Notes: generated by a model from the sequence alone, not told the origin. Positions 9,674 to 19,088 are shown, counted from the first letter of the stretch. The stretch is DNA of 64,000 nucleotides from JBGTSJ01 sp041940305 (GCA_041940305.1 JBGTSJ010000029.1:4023-68022), one strand, 5' to 3'. Numbers and translations: made by a program.

Positions 9674-9783
9674 ACCTAAAGCATTGCTGAGACGTTGCTT
9701 GCGTCTACCTCTGGTTGGTCCGGAGTGCAGCACGACTGTCCGCTTACTGTCCATTTCGGACAACGGACCGGAGCTGCACACCG

Positions 9784-10356
9784 ATGGCACGATCGACCAA
9801 GCCCCCCGTCTACAGCCGGCATTCCAGCGGGCAAGCCCGCGTGAGGATCGACGGCGTCACCCACTACCTGGGGCGGCATGGATCCCCCGAGTCTCATGCT
9901 GAATACGCCCGGCTGCTGGAAGACTGGCGGAGCAAACTGGAGCGAGCGCCGCGGAAGATGACGGTGCGGGCGTTGTGCGTTCTGTACCTGGCTCACGCGA
10001 CGAAGTACTACCAGAAGAACGGGCAGCCGACGTCTGAGCTGAACATCATCCGCAACACGCTGCGGCGCGTCATGAGGCTTCACGGCAAAGCGCTGGCCGG
10101 CCAGTGCAGTCCGCGCATGTTGAAGGACGTCCGGCAGGCGATGATGGACGACGGGCTGGTCCGCACGTCGATCAACAAACGCATCATCCGGATACGCACG
10201 ATGTTCGCCTGGGGCGTCTCCGAAGAGCACGTCTCCGCAACCGTGCTGGTCGGCCTGCAGACGGTTAAGGGGCTCAAGGCTGAACGATCCGCAGCCGTCG
10301 AAGCGCAGCCGGTTACTACTGTGGCTGACGCACTGGTCGACCAGTTGGAAGGGCAT
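9784..10356 (+). pseudogene. Truncated tyrosine site-specific integrase (N-terminal half)
   Basis: The ATG at 9784 opens a protein starting MARSTKPPVYSRHSSGQARV, followed by the SAM-like core-binding domain (TVRALCVLYLAHATKYY ... LNIIRNTLRRVMRLHG ... RIRTMFAWGVSEEHV). After about residue 190 (TVADALVDQLEGHV) the homology stops, because sequence of an inverted transposase fragment begins. The catalytic Arg/His/Tyr domain is absent, so the protein cannot recombine DNA. Its position beside tRNA-Ala fits an integrase that once inserted the surrounding island. The open frame continues to 10641 only through antisense transposase sequence. Confidence 0.8.
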
Positions 10357-10800
10357 GTTCCGGCGGAGCGTGCACGGGCTGGCGAACACCCGCCGGCTGC
10401 CGACGTGGATGAATACCAGCACGAAAACCTGCCGCATTCCCTGAGGCGTCCACAGCAGCCGGGAGAAGAAGTCCGCCTGCCACACAGCGTGTCGGCGTGG
10501 ATCTTCAGGAACTCGTTCCAGGTCCCACATCCCCCCTTGGGATCAGGGCCGAGCTTGTTCACCGTGAGAATCCGCTGCACGGTTGAGCGTGACGGCGGCT
10601 TGATCCCCCGCTTTTTCATCTCTCCCATCACACGGGTGTAGCCCCACCCCGTCTCCGTCCCGATCCGCGCCACCACAGCGCGCAGTGCCTCCGCTGTTCG
10701 CGGCCGGCCGATCTTCTTCGGGAGGTCCCGGGTGGGTGCAACACAGCCAGCATATCCCGGATTTGTGCAATCCCGAAGGCGATAACATCTGCGTCACGGC
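10350..10800 (-). pseudogene. Fragment of a DDE (IS3/rve-type) transposase
   Basis: On the minus strand one frame reads IGTETGWGYTRVMGEMKKRG then PPSRSTVQRILTVNKLGPDP and LKIHADTLC. The next frame continues WQADFFSRLLWTPQGMRQ and VFVLVFIHVGSRRVFASP, the start of an integrase core with its first aspartate. A 2-nt insertion near 10484 (TGTGG where TGG is expected) separates the two. The N-terminal part and the rest of the catalytic core are missing. The fragment truncates the tyrosine integrase lying in the opposite direction. Confidence 0.8.
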
Positions 10801-10927
10801 CATGCTCTTCTGGCCCGAGATCCCTTCAGAACCGCGTTCCGAGGATTTCACGCACCTCAGATCTGCGGGCACTCTCCCCGCATGAAGAGTTGCGAATGAG
10901 CGGCACCGCCTTCTTCGGAGACGACGA

Positions 10928-11218
10928 CTACACAATCCAGCGGATTACCCAGAACCAACCCACCACGGCAGCCGGACTCAAGGCCACCACGAGAGAGATC
11001 GGGCTTGGCACACGGAAGATGTGATTCATCGTCAAGTAAATGGCGGGCTCTGGGAAGAGCGCGATCAGCACCAGAACACATCGGCCGATCCATTGCTTCG
11101 CCGACGCTGGTGCCTCCGCCTGCAGCCCGAAGTAGATCAACACCGGCATTGCCACAGCACTGATATAGGCGATCGTCCGACATCGCCGGGCCACTTCCGG
11201 ATCGAGGTGCTCACGCAA
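10928..11218 (-). CDS. Small three-helix membrane protein next to TIR gene
   Basis: This 96-residue protein has three hydrophobic segments (around residues 15-33, 43-63 and 72-95) and a charged N-terminus MREHLDPEVARR. It resembles no family I can name. It starts 33 bp after the TIR-membrane gene ends and is in the same direction, so the two are probably cotranscribed. A companion or membrane effector role is possible but is only inferred from position. Confidence 0.55.
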   Translation of the reverse strand: MREHLDPEVARRCRTIAYISAVAMPVLIYFGLQAEAPASAKQWIGRCVLVLIALFPEPAIYLTMNHIFRVPSPISLVVALSPAAVVGWFWVIRWIV

Positions 11219-11251
11219 TGCTTCGCTCCAACAGCTTGATTCGAGGGTCGT

Positions 11252-12628
11252 TCAACGGCACGACAGTGACCGGACGATCCGGTCGAGATGCGGTGCCGTT
11301 CGGCAGTAGTCCGCGAACGTCCCCTGTACGAAGAACTGAAAGTCAAATTGGATTGCAGGCAAACTGCGCGCCTCACCGGGAGTCGGCTCCTCGGTTGCGT
11401 GCAGGACGACAGAATACAGCCGCACCCAGGCGTCGGACCAGTAAGTCATCGCGAACTGGGGTACGTTGGCCCATTCTGCCAGGTAGAGCAGATGCACTCC
11501 CACACAGGGAGATCCGAGACCTTCGACAAACTCCCGGGCCAGATCAGCCACGACCTGCTGCATGTCCCGCTTTTTAGCAGCCGGCCGGTCCATCTCCAGC
11601 AGTTCGCGGCGCAGCGTCTGGTCAGTCGTCATCGTCCCACAAATAACGCTCCAGAACACTTCAATGCCTTGAATCTTGCGAGTCAGATTGAGAGCGATCT
11701 CATCGCCCACGAGCCCCTTCTCTCCCGGCAACGGCTCTGGACGAGGGACCGGCTGCCAGTCGTGCAGATGGAGTCGCCAATCGCGTCCGTGCGCACGGAG
11801 CAAGAGTGATGGCTGCATGGGTTCGGGATCACTGATCCGTGCTGCGTCCAGTCCTGGGATGCGTTCCGCGAGCCAGCGGGCGGTCGCGCGTTCGTCGGAC
11901 GGTGACAACGGTGGCGACGGTTGCGGGAACGTGGCGATGATCTGGCGCACCTCGGGCGCCAAGGATTGTTCCGGCGGATTGAGCGGAATCAACAGTGTCC
12001 GTTCGGCAGGCAGGTGTTCAATCAAACCCCGCAATTCGATGAGCGTGCCGTCGCCACAGGCGTAATGCTCGTTCAGGAATATGACCGCACATCGGCTGTT
12101 GCGCAATCCGAAGTCAATTGCCTTGCCAAATTGATCTCGCTCCGACAACAGGATGACGTACTCGTCAAACCAGGGCCGTACGCCACACGCCAACATCCAG
12201 TCTGCAATGGGACGGACGTAGCGCTCGTCCTCTGCCTTATAGCTCAGGAACACGTCGAATAGCGGTGAATTCAACGGCACCGCTTTCTGATGGGAGAGCG
12301 ACAGCCCTGTGTAGGGCGTACACATCGACCGCAGGCTGGGCAGGAAGAACAGACCATTCACCAATGCGGCGGCAGTGGTCGTCGCCCCCGTCAGCAACAT
12401 CCCCCACAAGTTCAGTGCACTGCCGCTCTGCGCGATAAGAACTGTGACTGTGGTAACGGCGAGCAGGGGGACGAGATTCAGTCGTCCTCCGCGCAAGGCG
12501 GGCCAGATCACGGAACGGGTTGGCGCAAACACCCCTTCGTGACGCAGCACCGTCCGGAGCACCATCCATGCAATCAAGGGGCCTACAGCCGCCGCGCAAG
12601 CCGCACGAATCAAAGGGGAGTCGGGCAT
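11252..12628 (-). CDS. TIR-domain protein with N-terminal membrane helices
   Basis: Residues 1-100 hold three hydrophobic helices (about 5-27, 50-68 and 73-97). A TIR domain follows at about 124-240, with the box-1 motif FDVFLSYKAEDE, WFDEY near 153, and NEHYACGDGTLIEL, where Glu198 aligns with the catalytic glutamate of NAD-cleaving TIR proteins. The C-terminal 200 residues (with LRRELLEMDRPAAKKRDM and VGVHLLYLAEW) match no domain I recognise. Bacterial TIR proteins often act in antiphage defence by depleting or converting NAD, and the location in a tRNA-bounded island suits that. Activity is inferred. The 96-residue membrane protein follows directly downstream. Confidence 0.8.
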   Translation of the reverse strand: MPDSPLIRAACAAAVGPLIAWMVLRTVLRHEGVFAPTRSVIWPALRGGRLNLVPLLAVTTVTVLIAQSGSALNLWGMLLTGATTTAAALVNGLFFLPSLRSMCTPYTGLSLSHQKAVPLNSPLFDVFLSYKAEDERYVRPIADWMLACGVRPWFDEYVILLSERDQFGKAIDFGLRNSRCAVIFLNEHYACGDGTLIELRGLIEHLPAERTLLIPLNPPEQSLAPEVRQIIATFPQPSPPLSPSDERATARWLAERIPGLDAARISDPEPMQPSLLLRAHGRDWRLHLHDWQPVPRPEPLPGEKGLVGDEIALNLTRKIQGIEVFWSVICGTMTTDQTLRRELLEMDRPAAKKRDMQQVVADLAREFVEGLGSPCVGVHLLYLAEWANVPQFAMTYWSDAWVRLYSVVLHATEEPTPGEARSLPAIQFDFQFFVQGTFADYCRTAPHLDRIVRSLSCR

Positions 12629-12799
12629 TTATCAGAGGCGATGGCGAACCAGCCGCTGTTGTGCTGTGCTGCGAGGGCACGGTGCCGGTGAGTCCATATC
12701 TGGAACGACCTGCGCCATTCTGACGCCTTGGCCGTCATTCCGCATCCCGGCCGGGTAGCTCTCCAGATAGGCGAGGGGTACTTCAACAAGGAGAAATGC

Positions 12800-13174
12800 A
12801 TGTCACTGAACGTCGGGAAAGAGGTCGCCGCATTGCAGCGGATGTCGACGGCTCCCTATCCGAACGTCCCACTGGCATTCTGCGGCGCGCTCGCCCTGCA
12901 GGCCGTCCTCGACGGCCGGAAGGTGCGGGACGAAGCGGACAACGTCACCTGGTCGGTCGCGACAAAGATCACGTGTCCCGGTACAACGGTGGCGAAGCGA
13001 GAGTTTTGGCAGCAGACGGCTGGCGAGTTCTTCGCTGCTGAGTGGGATTTGCTGCTGTGCTCGGCGGGATCGTTGTCAGCGATGATCTGCGAGGCGGCAC
13101 GGCAGATGGGACGCAAGGCGATAGATGTGGGCCAACTGGACCAGAATCTGGCTCAAGGGCACGATTTCGCTTAA
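12800..13174 (+). CDS. Hypothetical protein, possibly a DUF2924/GT-D-like chimera
   Basis: The ATG at 12800 has a good ribosome site (AAGGAG) and opens MSLNVGKEVAALQRM, which matches the start of the DUF2924 proteins often found beside planctomycete integrases. The chain then changes to a sequence whose end (DLLLCSAGSLSAMICEAA, then GRKAIDVGQLDQ) resembles the C-terminal part of GT-D/DUF1792 glycosyltransferases. At 124 residues it is too short for either family, so it may be a fusion pseudogene. A longer frame opening at 12728 lacks an obvious ribosome site. Confidence 0.4.
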   Translation: MSLNVGKEVAALQRMSTAPYPNVPLAFCGALALQAVLDGRKVRDEADNVTWSVATKITCPGTTVAKREFWQQTAGEFFAAEWDLLLCSAGSLSAMICEAARQMGRKAIDVGQLDQNLAQGHDFA

Positions 13175-13395
13175 CATTTTTCATGATGTCAGAAGAGTCC
13201 TGACCATCGACCTTTTGCCCGGAGTCTCGCGGCGCTGTCCGTGCTGACCACCGGCCATCAGCAATGAGGATTTTGCGACCGCATCCGAACTGAAACCGAA
13301 GCGACTGCTCCATCAACCTTGGAGTGCGAGTCAGTCGCAGGGACTCCTTCAAAACGAATTGGCGAATGCCATGTAAACCAGGAGTTCCCGACCGG

Positions 13396-13977
13396 ATGAA
13401 CGACACGCACAACGTCACTCAGATTCTGAAGCAGGTCGAAGAGGGTGATCCCTCGGCCGCTGAAGCGTTGCTGCCGCTCGTCTACGAGGAACTCCGCAAA
13501 CTGGCGGCGGCTAAGCTGGCCAACGAAGAGCCTGGTCAGACGCTACAGGCCACGGCGCTGGTTCACGAAGCGTGGCTGCGGCTGGTGGATGTGGACTACG
13601 TCCAGCACTGGTCCAGCCGCCGGCATTTCTTCGGAGCGGCCGCGGAGGCGATGCGGCGAATTCTGGTGGACAAGGCCCGCCGCAAAAACCGTCACAAGCA
13701 CGGCTCGGAGTGGCAGCGTATCACCGTTCAGCTCGACGACGTTCCGGTCGCGGCCGGCGACAGCCTGCTCGAAGCGCTTGATGAGGCCCTGCAGCGATTT
13801 CAGCAGGTCGACGCGATCGCCTGCGAACTGGTCCAGCTGCGGTATTTCGCGGGGCTGTCTCTGAAAGACGCTGGTGAGGCCCTCGAACTGGCTCCCCGAA
13901 CTGCCGACCGGCTCTGGGCTTACGCCAAGGCGTGGCTGCTGCGGGAGGTCCGCCGCGCCCCGGCTGATTCTTCCTGA
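13396..13977 (+). CDS. ECF-type sigma factor (planctomycete PF07638 group)
   Basis: This 193-residue sigma-70 relative should direct RNA polymerase to a small set of promoters. The sigma-2 region includes LVYEELRKLAAAKL, the LQATALVHEAWLRL segment and HFFGAAAEAMRRILVDKARR. Sigma-4 includes ELVQLRYFAGLSLKDAGEAL and a helix-turn-helix end, RTADRLWAYAKAWL. It is followed after about 160 bp by a kinase-FGE gene, a pairing common in planctomycetes where phosphorylation probably takes the place of an anti-sigma factor. The ATG at 13396 has AGGAG upstream; an earlier GTG at 13324 adds non-conserved residues. Confidence 0.9.
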   Translation: MNDTHNVTQILKQVEEGDPSAAEALLPLVYEELRKLAAAKLANEEPGQTLQATALVHEAWLRLVDVDYVQHWSSRRHFFGAAAEAMRRILVDKARRKNRHKHGSEWQRITVQLDDVPVAAGDSLLEALDEALQRFQQVDAIACELVQLRYFAGLSLKDAGEALELAPRTADRLWAYAKAWLLREVRRAPADSS

Positions 13978-14139
13978 TTGAGCCGCCAAAAAAAAGCTTT
14001 CCCATTTTTTTTGGCGCACTTGACCGAAAAAGGGCGCCACGGTTTTCCCGACAGAACTTTTGTGTGACCCACCAACCTGACCAGAACGTGCCGGAGTGTG
14101 CGAAACACTGTTTGAGTGGATGAGTCGCGGGAAAAAATC

Positions 14140-16491
14140 ATGAACGAACGAGACATCTTTTTGGCCGCCATCGAGATCGCCGATCCAGTCGAGCGCGCCG
14201 TCTACCTTGATCAAACCTGTGCCGGCGACGCGGAACTGCGGGCTCAGGTGGAAGAACTGCTCAATACTCATAACGAGACCAGCCAGTTCCTGAAGACACC
14301 GGCTGTGGGGACCGATTCGGTAATCGATCGGACCGTTCTGACCGACGCCTCCGTCACCGACGACGATCCCGTCACCGAGCGTGCCTCTGGCGAGGCCGAG
14401 TTCCGTAAGTATCTGGAACCGGCCACCCGTCCCGGCTGGCTGGGCCGGCTGGCGCATTACGAGATCGAGCAAATCCAGGGACGCGGCGCGTTCGGCATCG
14501 TCGCCAAGGCGTTCGATGAGAAGCTGCAACGGGTGGTGGCGATAAAGCTGATGAGTCCCGAGCTTGCCTCGACCTCACCGCCCCGCAAGCGGTTCCTGCG
14601 GGAAGCCCGCACGGCCGCCGCTGTGACGCACGAGAACATCGTGGCCATTCACGCGGTCGAAGAAGAACCGATTCCCTATCTGGTGATGGAGTACATCTCA
14701 GGAGAGACATTACAGCATCGAATGGATGGACATGGTCCGCTGGAGGTCTCGGTTGTGCTGCGGATCGGCCGGCAAATGGCCGCCGCACTGGCAGCCGCCC
14801 ACGCGGCCCATCTGATCCATCGTGACATCAAGCCATCCAATATTCTGCTGTCCGACGGTTTCCATGAGCGGGCCAAGATTACAGACTTCGGTCTGGCCCG
14901 CGCGGTGGACGACGCCAGCATGACCAAGTCTGGTATGATTGCCGGCACGCCGATGTACATGGCCCCCGAGCAGGCGCGGGGCGAGACGCTGGACCACCGG
15001 GCCGACCTTTTCAGTCTGGGGAGCGTGCTATACCAGATGGCGGGTGGTCGTCCTCCGTTCCGCGCGGCCAACACGGTGGCCGTGCTTAAGCGGGTCTGCG
15101 AGGACACACCGCGTCCTCTGGGTGATGTGCTTTCCGATACGCCCGACTGGCTGGACGCAATCATCTTCAAGTTATTGGAGAAAGACCGGGACGACCGTTA
15201 TCAGACTGCCCAGGAAGTGGTCGACCTGCTGGCCCGCTGCCAAAGCGAACTGGAGCACAACGGCAAGGTGACGTGTGTGGAGGGACGTTCGGGCAGGGCC
15301 GAGACGCGGGTATTCGAGGCGAAGAAACCGACCGGTTCCGGACCAAAGAAGAAGCCGCGGGGCAGGCTGGTGGGAGGAGTCATTGCCGTGGCGGCCGTGA
15401 TCGGAGTTGTCCTGATGAATCGCGGGACGCAGCCACCCGCTCCTGACGCGACGGGTGCAGCAGGCCCCGCGACCTCCTCTTCGACAACCGAAACGCCCGC
15501 AAATCCAACGGAAACAAAAGGCTGGCACGGCTGGCCGGCCGACGCCCCACAGCCGGCGATGGCGCCCTTCGATGCCGCGCAGGCCCAAGCCCATCAGGAA
15601 GCGTGGGCGAAGTACCTTGACATCCCTGTCGAGTATGAAAACTCCATCGGCATAAAGTTCCGGCTGATCCCGCCGGGTGAGTTTCTGATGGGCAGCACGC
15701 CAGCCGAGATCGAAGCGGAGCTGAAATTGGCGAACGAAGACAAGCTAAGGCGCGAGTGGATCCAAAGCGAAGGCCCGCAACACAAGGTGGTGCTCACGCA
15801 GCCGGTCTACGTCGGCGTCACTAAGGTGACGCAGTCGCAGTACGAACAAATCATGGGGACGACCCCGTCGCACTTCTCGGCCACGGGCGAAGGTAAAGAT
15901 GCAGTCGCCAATCTGGAGACCGGCAACCATCCGGTGGAGAAGGTGTCCTGGAACGACGCAGCCGAGTTCTGCGCGAAGCTGAGCGAGCAGGAGGAATTGA
16001 AACCGTTCTACTTCCGATCGGGCGAGACGGTGGGACCGCTGGACGGGACTGGTTACAGACTGCCAACGGAGGCGGAATGGGAGTCCGCCTGTCGGGCGGG
16101 CACGACGACGCGGTTCTGGAGCGGCGATGGAGATCAGGATCTGCTTTCGGCCGGCTGGTTTCAGGTCAACTCCGGCGGCCGTACGCATGCTGCGGGCGAG
16201 TTGAGAGTTAATCCGTTCGGACTGTGGGACGTACATGGCAACGTGTGGGAGTGGGTGCAGGACAGCTGTGATCCGGCGTTCTATGTGAAGTCCGACGGGG
16301 GCGGTGTAATTGACCCCTCCCGCCCATTTTTCGACGGCGGCAACCGAGTGATCCGCGGCGGCGATTGGCGCAACGATTCGTTCTCCTGTCGTTCGTCGAA
16401 TCGCGTGGCCTTTGGAGCGCCCGCCCGACGCAATTACATCGGTTTTCGTGTGGTGTTGGTGGCTGAGAGTGTGCGTGTCCGTCGTCCGTGA
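14140..16491 (+). CDS. Transmembrane Ser/Thr kinase fused to FGE-sulfatase-like domain
   Basis: The product is 783 residues. After an acidic prefix of about 105 residues comes a Hanks kinase domain (about 108-370) with IQGRGAFGIVAKA, VVAIKLM, the catalytic loop HRDIKPSNILLS, TDFGLARA and GTPMYMAPEQA. A single membrane helix (GGVIAVAAVIGVVLM, about 417-431) separates it from an outer C-terminal FGE/SUMF1-like domain (about 500-780) with GIKFRLIPPGEFLMGS, YRLPTEAEWESACRAG, NPFGLWDVHGNVWEW and RNYIGFRVV. FGE-like domains in such kinases are thought to sense or bind ligands; formylglycine activity is not shown. Upstream is the ECF sigma factor, a plausible substrate. The frame can be extended 8 codons to a GTG at 14116. 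Confidence 0.9.
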   Translation: MNERDIFLAAIEIADPVERAVYLDQTCAGDAELRAQVEELLNTHNETSQFLKTPAVGTDSVIDRTVLTDASVTDDDPVTERASGEAEFRKYLEPATRPGWLGRLAHYEIEQIQGRGAFGIVAKAFDEKLQRVVAIKLMSPELASTSPPRKRFLREARTAAAVTHENIVAIHAVEEEPIPYLVMEYISGETLQHRMDGHGPLEVSVVLRIGRQMAAALAAAHAAHLIHRDIKPSNILLSDGFHERAKITDFGLARAVDDASMTKSGMIAGTPMYMAPEQARGETLDHRADLFSLGSVLYQMAGGRPPFRAANTVAVLKRVCEDTPRPLGDVLSDTPDWLDAIIFKLLEKDRDDRYQTAQEVVDLLARCQSELEHNGKVTCVEGRSGRAETRVFEAKKPTGSGPKKKPRGRLVGGVIAVAAVIGVVLMNRGTQPPAPDATGAAGPATSSSTTETPANPTETKGWHGWPADAPQPAMAPFDAAQAQAHQEAWAKYLDIPVEYENSIGIKFRLIPPGEFLMGSTPAEIEAELKLANEDKLRREWIQSEGPQHKVVLTQPVYVGVTKVTQSQYEQIMGTTPSHFSATGEGKDAVANLETGNHPVEKVSWNDAAEFCAKLSEQEELKPFYFRSGETVGPLDGTGYRLPTEAEWESACRAGTTTRFWSGDGDQDLLSAGWFQVNSGGRTHAAGELRVNPFGLWDVHGNVWEWVQDSCDPAFYVKSDGGGVIDPSRPFFDGGNRVIRGGDWRNDSFSCRSSNRVAFGAPARRNYIGFRVVLVAESVRVRRP

Positions 16492-16606
16492 TCTCTGCCT
16501 CTTTGTTTTCTCCGAGCGTGGGGCAGGGGCGGCAGCCGCTGTTCGCGCAGGCTGATTCGCGTGTCGTGCGCAGCGGTGGGCGTCGCGCCTGCTATTAACC
16601 CCGTTC

Positions 16607-16664
16607 AAAAAAGTTCGAGGAGAGTTTGTTACCTCCGAGCCACCGTGGAGGACTCGAACTTTTG
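16607..16664. terminator. Long hairpin after the kinase-FGE gene
   Basis: An 11-bp outer stem AAAAGTTCGAG/CTCGAACTTTT encloses a second stem CCTCC/GGAGG. The A-run on one side and T-run on the other make this a likely bidirectional Rho-independent terminator. The remaining bases of the 16492-17178 gap show no convincing gene. Confidence 0.65.
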
Positions 16665-17178
16665 CAAAGCCTTGCTCTGTCACGACTTCCGCAATCGGGT
16701 CGCGCGCGAGTCGTTACGAAGAGGGTTTGGCACTGGGAGCCTTTATTCAGTAGTGGAAATTAGTATCCCATCTGGTTGACGGCCACGCCGGGCGCGAGAG
16801 TGCTCGGCGTGTATGCGTATATCCCAAGTCCGCAAAGGGATTTGGCGTATCAGGCGGTAGAGGATGATCGCTCTCTGTTTGCACCGGTTGGGTGTGGGGT
16901 GCGAGACGAACATCCACATTTGGGCACGGGCTCCTCTTCGTACCGCGAAAACTCTCTGACTCTCTGATTAACAACCCCCGCCAGGTTAACGGCACAGTTC
17001 GGCACGGGCCCCCATGGCGAACGCCTCCCAAACACTGTTTGTTTGAACGACGACGGCCGTATCCTAGGTCGTGCCGCGCTTGCAATGGGCGACGCACTGT
17101 CGCATGCTGTGTCTCTCTCCCGCGGGCAACTCGGAATCTCCACTCTGCTAGGGCCGCGCGGCGCACTGAGGAGTCATC

Positions 17179-18312
17179 ATGCGCACGTGTCGCAGAATCT
17201 GCATCCGATCGGCGGTTCTGGTTGCGATTGGCATGGCTGGCTGTTCCGGCGGCACATCAGCTCCAACTCAGGCGGTCGACGCAGTCGCCCGGCTCGATGT
17301 CCTCGAAGCTCGTGCAGCGAGCAAGCAGCCAAACGGCAATGACTATCGTGTGTCACTGCAGGTTGTGAAAGCCGGTGACAGACCGTTTCCCACGATCCCA
17401 GAGCGCACGATGATCCTGTCCTGCTTTTCGGCCAATGGAACTGCAGAGGAGCTGCAGCAGGAGCTGCTGTCAGTCGCGGAATGGAAGTGGGAGCATTCCA
17501 CCGAAGGCAGGTACCCTTGTGGGGCTCCGGAGGTCGATGAAGTCGTGTGGCAACGACAGCGAAAAGACTGCTCCGTCGCCGGATTCGGAGCGACTCCCGA
17601 CAATGATGTTTGCTTTCTGCAGACGATCCGACCCATTGAGGGCCTGAAGTGGGATTTCACAGCTGATCCCGTACTGATCTTTCCGCTGATCGGGTATGAC
17701 GAGGAGCGAGCCGGATCTCAGGCGCCAAAAGGCACGGCGGCTGTCTGCCTGATAGGAATTACCGGACAAAACTCGGTGGTACGCCTGAGCGAGCCAGTGA
17801 TCCTGACGCTCGATCCTGATCAGCCGAACGTCTCTATCACGGCAACCGAGGCGCAGGTTTCCGCGGAGCGGCGACTGGCACTCGACGGTGCGGCCGATGC
17901 TCTGGCAGCGATTCTGCACACAGACCAGTTTATCACGTACGAGCTGACCTTTGGACCAGGAGGTCTTAAGGATTTCGGAGCGTACTCCGATGAGCTGACG
18001 GAGCTTCAGAACGGCGCGCCTGCCCCGTTGCTTGAGTCGCCTGCGTTCCGGTCCCTGCAGTCAGCGCCGGAAGTTGTGGCTATCACACTTGTGCCGAACT
18101 ACGCAGTGGCGCAGCGCACTGATGAGTATTTGACCATGCTGGGCGAACCGGAACGGGAAACCGAGGGACTCCACAAACGGCAGACTCAAGACGGATTCGG
18201 AACCTCTTACGAATCCATTCCCGCCCGCTGGCTCCGCTGGGGCTCGCTGATCATCGTCGTCAGCAAGGACCAGAATGCTATCGAGGCAATCCGCTTCAAC
18301 ATTGCCGAGTGA
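17179..18312 (+). CDS. Predicted lipoprotein of unknown function
   Basis: The 377-residue protein starts with a basic N-terminus, a hydrophobic stretch and a lipobox (VLVAIGMAGCSGG), so it should be lipid-anchored at Cys22. The mature part is acidic, with no repeats and no family I recognise; the C-terminal part (SLIIVVSKDQNAIEAIRFNI) looks like a beta-alpha fold. The gene stands alone between hairpins, with convergent neighbours downstream. I cannot assign a function. Confidence 0.65.
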   Translation: MRTCRRICIRSAVLVAIGMAGCSGGTSAPTQAVDAVARLDVLEARAASKQPNGNDYRVSLQVVKAGDRPFPTIPERTMILSCFSANGTAEELQQELLSVAEWKWEHSTEGRYPCGAPEVDEVVWQRQRKDCSVAGFGATPDNDVCFLQTIRPIEGLKWDFTADPVLIFPLIGYDEERAGSQAPKGTAAVCLIGITGQNSVVRLSEPVILTLDPDQPNVSITATEAQVSAERRLALDGAADALAAILHTDQFITYELTFGPGGLKDFGAYSDELTELQNGAPAPLLESPAFRSLQSAPEVVAITLVPNYAVAQRTDEYLTMLGEPERETEGLHKRQTQDGFGTSYESIPARWLRWGSLIIVVSKDQNAIEAIRFNIAE

Positions 18313-18542
18313 CTCGCCGCAACATCGCAGTAGTCCTGGGAGAACTACTCGAGCTTGGCGGCCGCGTCCCGCATGACAGCGGGTAGCCGCTTTGTCCGAG
18401 TCCACTCGTCGAGCTAGCACCATAATCCCCGGAACCGCTCCAGGTGGACGGCGGCATGGCCGAGCCGTGCACGTTCACAAAAGGCAAGCGATCGTTCGAG
18501 GGCTTCCGTCCGATAAGGCTATCCGACCAGACCCGACCAAAA

Positions 18543-18585
18543 CCGCTGTTCGAATAGCGGCGCGACCCGACCAGGTTGGTCGGGT
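18543..18585. terminator. Two tandem hairpins between convergent genes
   Basis: CCGCT/AGCGG (18543-18560) is followed by a perfect 9-bp stem ACCCGACCA/TGGTCGGGT with a GGT loop (18565-18585). They sit between the ends of the lipoprotein gene and the minus-strand gene at 18597, as expected of a bidirectional terminator, although T-runs are lacking. Confidence 0.5.
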
Positions 18586-18596
18586 GTGCAATGCTG

Positions 18597-19088
18597 TCAC
18601 TGCCCCGAGCGTTCGAAGGCGTCCAGAGCGACAACCTCTGAAGCTGATTCGTGATCAGCGATGATGAACCGGTAAGCAACGCCTGCGTCGGATGGTACGA
18701 CGATGTAGCAGCTCTCCGGCAGTCCGTCAGCCGAAACGCGGAAGAGCTGCCGATTCTGTGGATCTGGTTTCGGAACGCGAACTAACTGCACCTGAATCTC
18801 GGTCAGCGCGATCTCGGTGCATCCGCTCCGATCTCCAAACAGGTTGAGTTGGCATTGATTTGGATCGAGGCTGAGCACCCCGACGCCGCTCTCGCCATGG
18901 ATGCGACCTGTAAACGTGATCTGGTGATAGGGCCTGTCGCCGTAATTGATCGGAGAGGACAGGTAGGTCGACGTCAGTGACAGCACGACGTCGTCGACGT
19001 CCGCTGACTGGCTCTCGAAAGCTCCGGGATTCAGGCCTGTCGTCATTAGAACGGCGGTAAGCGACACCAGTTGCAAAACATTGCTCAT
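18597..19088 (-). CDS. Secreted hypothetical protein
   Basis: The 163-residue product begins with a likely signal peptide (MSNVLQLVSLTAVLMTTGLN), followed by a beta-rich mature part containing ITFTGRIHGESGVGVLSLD and LTEIQVQLVRVPKPD. No family is recognised. It is convergent with the lipoprotein gene. The stretch upstream, 19089-19417, contains nothing I can identify. Confidence 0.5.
   Translation of the reverse strand: MSNVLQLVSLTAVLMTTGLNPGAFESQSADVDDVVLSLTSTYLSSPINYGDRPYHQITFTGRIHGESGVGVLSLDPNQCQLNLFGDRSGCTEIALTEIQVQLVRVPKPDPQNRQLFRVSADGLPESCYIVVPSDAGVAYRFIIADHESASEVVALDAFERSGQ

Noticed and set aside
16607..16664. tRNA-like GTTCGAG and CTCGAAC motifs
   Set aside because: They pair with each other as a hairpin, and no cloverleaf can be built.
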